A DNA stretch of 64,000 nucleotides from Curtobacterium sp. MCPF17_052 (GTDB lineage Bacteria > Actinomycetota > Actinomycetes > Actinomycetales > Microbacteriaceae): assembly GCF_003234085.1 (NCBI RefSeq), contig NZ_QKSD01000002.1, positions 1-64,000 of the forward strand, given 5' to 3'. Shown piece by piece: positions 61,978 through 64,000 of the stretch. The position numbers and the translations under genes are program-made. Every line of letters begins with the position of its first letter. Within the stretch, counting starts at the first letter, position 1. Under the pieces are notes generated by a model. The model was not told the origin of the DNA and made no database searches. It was given only the letters and a program-made list of their open reading frames with translations.

Positions 61978-62937
61978 TCAGGCGAGGGCGGCGCGCAGTG
62001 ACGCGGTGGCGAGCATGAGGGCGTGCTTCGCGGCCTCGGTGTCGTGCATCGAGTTCACCATCACGAAGTCGTGCACGATGCCACCGAAGCGCACGTTGGT
62101 CGCCTTCACACCGGCTTCGCGGAGCCGTGCCGCGAACGCCTCGCCCTCGTCGCGGAGGACGTCGGCCTCGCCGGTGATGACGAGTGTCTCCGGCAGTGTC
62201 GCGAGCACCTCGAGCGGCGCGCGCAGCGGCGACACGGTCGGCAGGGCACGCTCGCCCTCGTCCGTCGTGTACTGGTCCCAGTACCACTGCATCCCGGCCC
62301 GGGTGAGGAAGTAGCCGTCGGCGAACTCCTCGTAGGAACCGGTGTCGAACGCGGCGTTCGTCACCGGGTAGAAGGCGACGAGCTTGACGAACTCGACGTC
62401 CCCGCGCTCGGCGGCGAGCAGCGCCAGGGCGATCGCCATGTTGCCACCGACCGAGTCGCCGGAGACCGCGAAGCGGGAGGCGTCGAGCCCCTTGTCGCGC
62501 CCTTCCTCGACGACCCACTTGGCGGCTGCGTACGACTGCTCGAGCGCGACCGGGTAGCCGACCTCGGGGGAGCGGTCGTACTCGGGGAAGACCACGGCGG
62601 CGTTCGAGCCGATCGCCAGGTCCCGTACCAGGCGGTCGTGGGTGTGCGCGTCGCCGAACACCCAGCCGGCGCCGTGCACGTAGAGGATGACGGGCAGGTT
62701 CGCGGTCGTCCCGGCGGGCTTCACGAGCCGGATCCGCACGGTGCCGGTGGGCCCGCCGGGGATCTCGTGCCACTCCTCGTCGACGTCGGGCTTGAAGATC
62801 GGGCTGTCCTGCACGCCGTCGACGGCCTTGCGGCCCTCGGTCGGCGGCAGCTCGTTGAGGAACGGCGGGGTGGACGTCGCGTCGACGAACTCCTGTGCGG
62901 CGGGTTCGAGGGCGATGTTCTTCGGGTTTCCGGGCAT
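61978..62937 (-). CDS. Alpha/beta hydrolase, HSL-type esterase
   Basis: 319-residue esterase of the hormone-sensitive-lipase family. The oxyanion motif is HGAGW (usually HGGGW); the nucleophile elbow GDSVGGN has Ser near residue 160 (usually GDSAGG). Asp lies in VITGEADVLRDEGE and His in GIVHDFVMV, completing the triad. Cytosolic. GGAGGAG precedes the ATG. It could release acid and alcohol from an ester made or oxidised by the neighbouring SDR. Confidence 0.92.
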   Translation of the reverse strand: MPGNPKNIALEPAAQEFVDATSTPPFLNELPPTEGRKAVDGVQDSPIFKPDVDEEWHEIPGGPTGTVRIRLVKPAGTTANLPVILYVHGAGWVFGDAHTHDRLVRDLAIGSNAAVVFPEYDRSPEVGYPVALEQSYAAAKWVVEEGRDKGLDASRFAVSGDSVGGNMAIALALLAAERGDVEFVKLVAFYPVTNAAFDTGSYEEFADGYFLTRAGMQWYWDQYTTDEGERALPTVSPLRAPLEVLATLPETLVITGEADVLRDEGEAFAARLREAGVKATNVRFGGIVHDFVMVNSMHDTEAAKHALMLATASLRAALA

Positions 62938-63009
62938 GGTGTGCTCCTCCGGGGGTCTACGGGGTGGTGCGTGACAACGCTGGCAGGAGGCCCGCGGGAC
63001 GGGCATCCG

Positions 63010-63963
63010 TCAGCTGACGTATCCGGCGCTCAGCTCCCACAGCCGGTCTGCGTTCTCCGGGTCGAGTGCGTACCGCGCCACCCCGCGGTCGTGACCGGTC
63101 CCGTCGTCGAGGACCGGAGCCTCCTGGCCGTCCTCGAAGTACCGGGCGGTCACGCCGGCGACCAGCGGGGACGCGACGAGCAGCGTCGACGTCGCCGCGC
63201 CCTGCGCCGGCGTCTTGAAGAAGGACTGCTCGATCCGGTTGCCGTCGTCGTCCAAGGCGCCCATCGCACGGAGGGTCGCGTCGTCGAGGTGTCGCTGCAG
63301 CCCGGTCGTGATCCAGCCCGGCATCAGGGAGTTGGCGGTGACGCCCGCGTCGGCCCATCGGTCCGCCACACCCACGGCGAGCAGCACGTCAGCCGTCTTC
63401 GACTGTGCGTACGCCGCCCACCGGTCGTACGGGCGGTTCGCGAAGAACGGGTCCTCGAAGTGGAACGGCGACCGGAGGTGCGCGGTCGAACTGACCGTCA
63501 CCACCCGGGCCCCGTCGGCGGCGGCCAGGTGCGCACGGAGTCCGAGGAGGAGTGCGAAGTGCCCGAGGTGGTTGGTGGCGAGCTGCATCTCCCACCCGAC
63601 GGACGAGAGCTGCCGTGTCGGCAGCGCCATGACTCCGGCGTTCGCCACGACGCCGTCGACCGGACCCTCCCAGCCGTCGGTGAACCGGCGGACCGAGCGG
63701 AGGTCGGCGAGGTCGAGCGGACGCGCGTCGACGCGACCGGCACCGGGAGTCGGGTCCCGCTCCAGCCGGGCCCGGGCACCCGCCGGATCCCGGACACCGA
63801 CGGTGACGTCCGCTCCGGCAGCGGCGAGGGCCAGCACGGTCTCCGCGCCGATGCCGGAGCCTCCGCCGGTGACCACGTAGCGCTTCCCGTGCAGGTCGAG
63901 GCCGGCGAGTACGTCCGCGGCGGTCGCATCTGCCGTGAACGGTGTGCGGACCGCCTCAGACAT
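63010..63963 (-). CDS. Short-chain dehydrogenase/reductase (retinol-dehydrogenase-like)
   Basis: 317 residues: cofactor motif TGGGSGIGAE near residue 33, NAGVMALP, catalytic Ser in TVSSTAH and Tyr-x3-Lys in AYAQSKTA. The longer C-terminus and PFHFEDPFFANRPYDRW loop place it with the light-dependent protochlorophyllide/retinol dehydrogenase-like SDRs. The start overlaps the end of another gene by 8 bp, so this operon continues past the window. Confidence 0.9.
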   Translation of the reverse strand: MSEAVRTPFTADATAADVLAGLDLHGKRYVVTGGGSGIGAETVLALAAAGADVTVGVRDPAGARARLERDPTPGAGRVDARPLDLADLRSVRRFTDGWEGPVDGVVANAGVMALPTRQLSSVGWEMQLATNHLGHFALLLGLRAHLAAADGARVVTVSSTAHLRSPFHFEDPFFANRPYDRWAAYAQSKTADVLLAVGVADRWADAGVTANSLMPGWITTGLQRHLDDATLRAMGALDDDGNRIEQSFFKTPAQGAATSTLLVASPLVAGVTARYFEDGQEAPVLDDGTGHDRGVARYALDPENADRLWELSAGYVS

Positions 63964-64000
63964 CGGCCACCGCCGACCGGCGCTCGGCCGCGGCGAGCGC
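63956..64000 (-). CDS. Partial CDS, C-terminal end only
   Basis: The last 14 codons before a TGA, reading ALAAAERRSAVADV, with strong GC3 bias. It overlaps the SDR start by 8 bases, the usual coupling in this genome. The rest lies outside the window, so no identity can be given. Confidence 0.55.
   Translation of the reverse strand, partial: ALAAAERRSAVADV

Overview
The window is a 64 kb piece of a very GC-rich (about 70 %) actinobacterial chromosome. Gene content and order (glyS, FrnE, dusB-dgt-dnaG; aceE-fasR-fabD-fabH-acpP-fabF; a DUF3145 gene), near-total GC3 codon use and frequent ATGA/GTGA gene overlaps point to Microbacteriaceae, most likely a Curtobacterium-like organism. The genus is an inference from overall character; no 16S rRNA or other marker is present to prove it.

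Layout. 0-7.8 kb: housekeeping genes (glycyl-tRNA synthetase, a DsbA-type FrnE protein, a YbaK deacylase, dusB, dgt, dnaG). 8-15.7 kb: a peptide-type ABC importer operon (lipoprotein binding protein, two permeases, a double ATPase, an extra single ATPase) ending in a D-2-hydroxyacid dehydrogenase. 15.7-21.4 kb: tRNA-Asn, a small lipoprotein, peptide deformylase, a DMT transporter, a GT4 glycosyltransferase overlapped by tRNA-Met, an AI-2E transporter and a DUF3145 gene. 21.6-29.4 kb (minus strand): pyruvate dehydrogenase E1, the PucR-type regulator FasR and the FAS-II genes fabD-fabH-acpP-fabF. These make acetyl-CoA and commit it to fatty acid synthesis. 29.6-35.5 kb: peroxiredoxin, alpha/beta hydrolase, L,D-transpeptidase, a coupled nitroreductase-like/adenylate-forming pair and a His-rich lipoprotein.

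35.6-36.9 kb is a small mobile-element remnant. The 3' part of the tRNA-Val gene is duplicated 1.25 kb downstream (42 of 44 bases identical), and the intervening lower-GC DNA carries a phage-structural-type gene and a tiny membrane-protein ORF but no integrase. 37-40.1 kb holds small membrane proteins, a GNAT acetyltransferase and a luciferase-like monooxygenase (LLM).

40.3-47.6 kb is the most distinctive region. An amino-acid ABC importer has its permease fused to an N-terminal GNAT acetyltransferase domain, and it converges with an operon of three LLM flavin monooxygenases. The LLM operon starts with an apparently leaderless 33-codon ORF and has two 15-bp direct repeats exactly 20 bp apart in front of its promoter. 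The parts list resembles Firmicute operons that import, N-acetylate and oxidatively cleave S-modified cysteines. I propose import-coupled acetylation as the job of the fusion.

47.6-64 kb is accessory: hydrolase, fatty acid desaturase, a truncated GNAT gene, SDR, a TetR/membrane-transporter divergon, a macrolide-type glycosyltransferase with a MacB-like ABC exporter, a probable frameshifted small gene, a large LuxR (LAL) regulator, a MarR regulator, two NTF2-like proteins, an HSL-type esterase and an SDR. An unidentified gene runs off the right edge.

Two genome-wide signals recur. About ten start codons are preceded by a TANNNT hexamer 6-8 bases upstream with no ribosome binding site, the mark of leaderless transcripts. 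A short motif (core CGGGAGGCCCG or its complement, with a CTGGAGGC variant) occurs at more than 20 places: as terminator hairpins, as Shine-Dalgarno sequence and inside N-terminal coding sequence.
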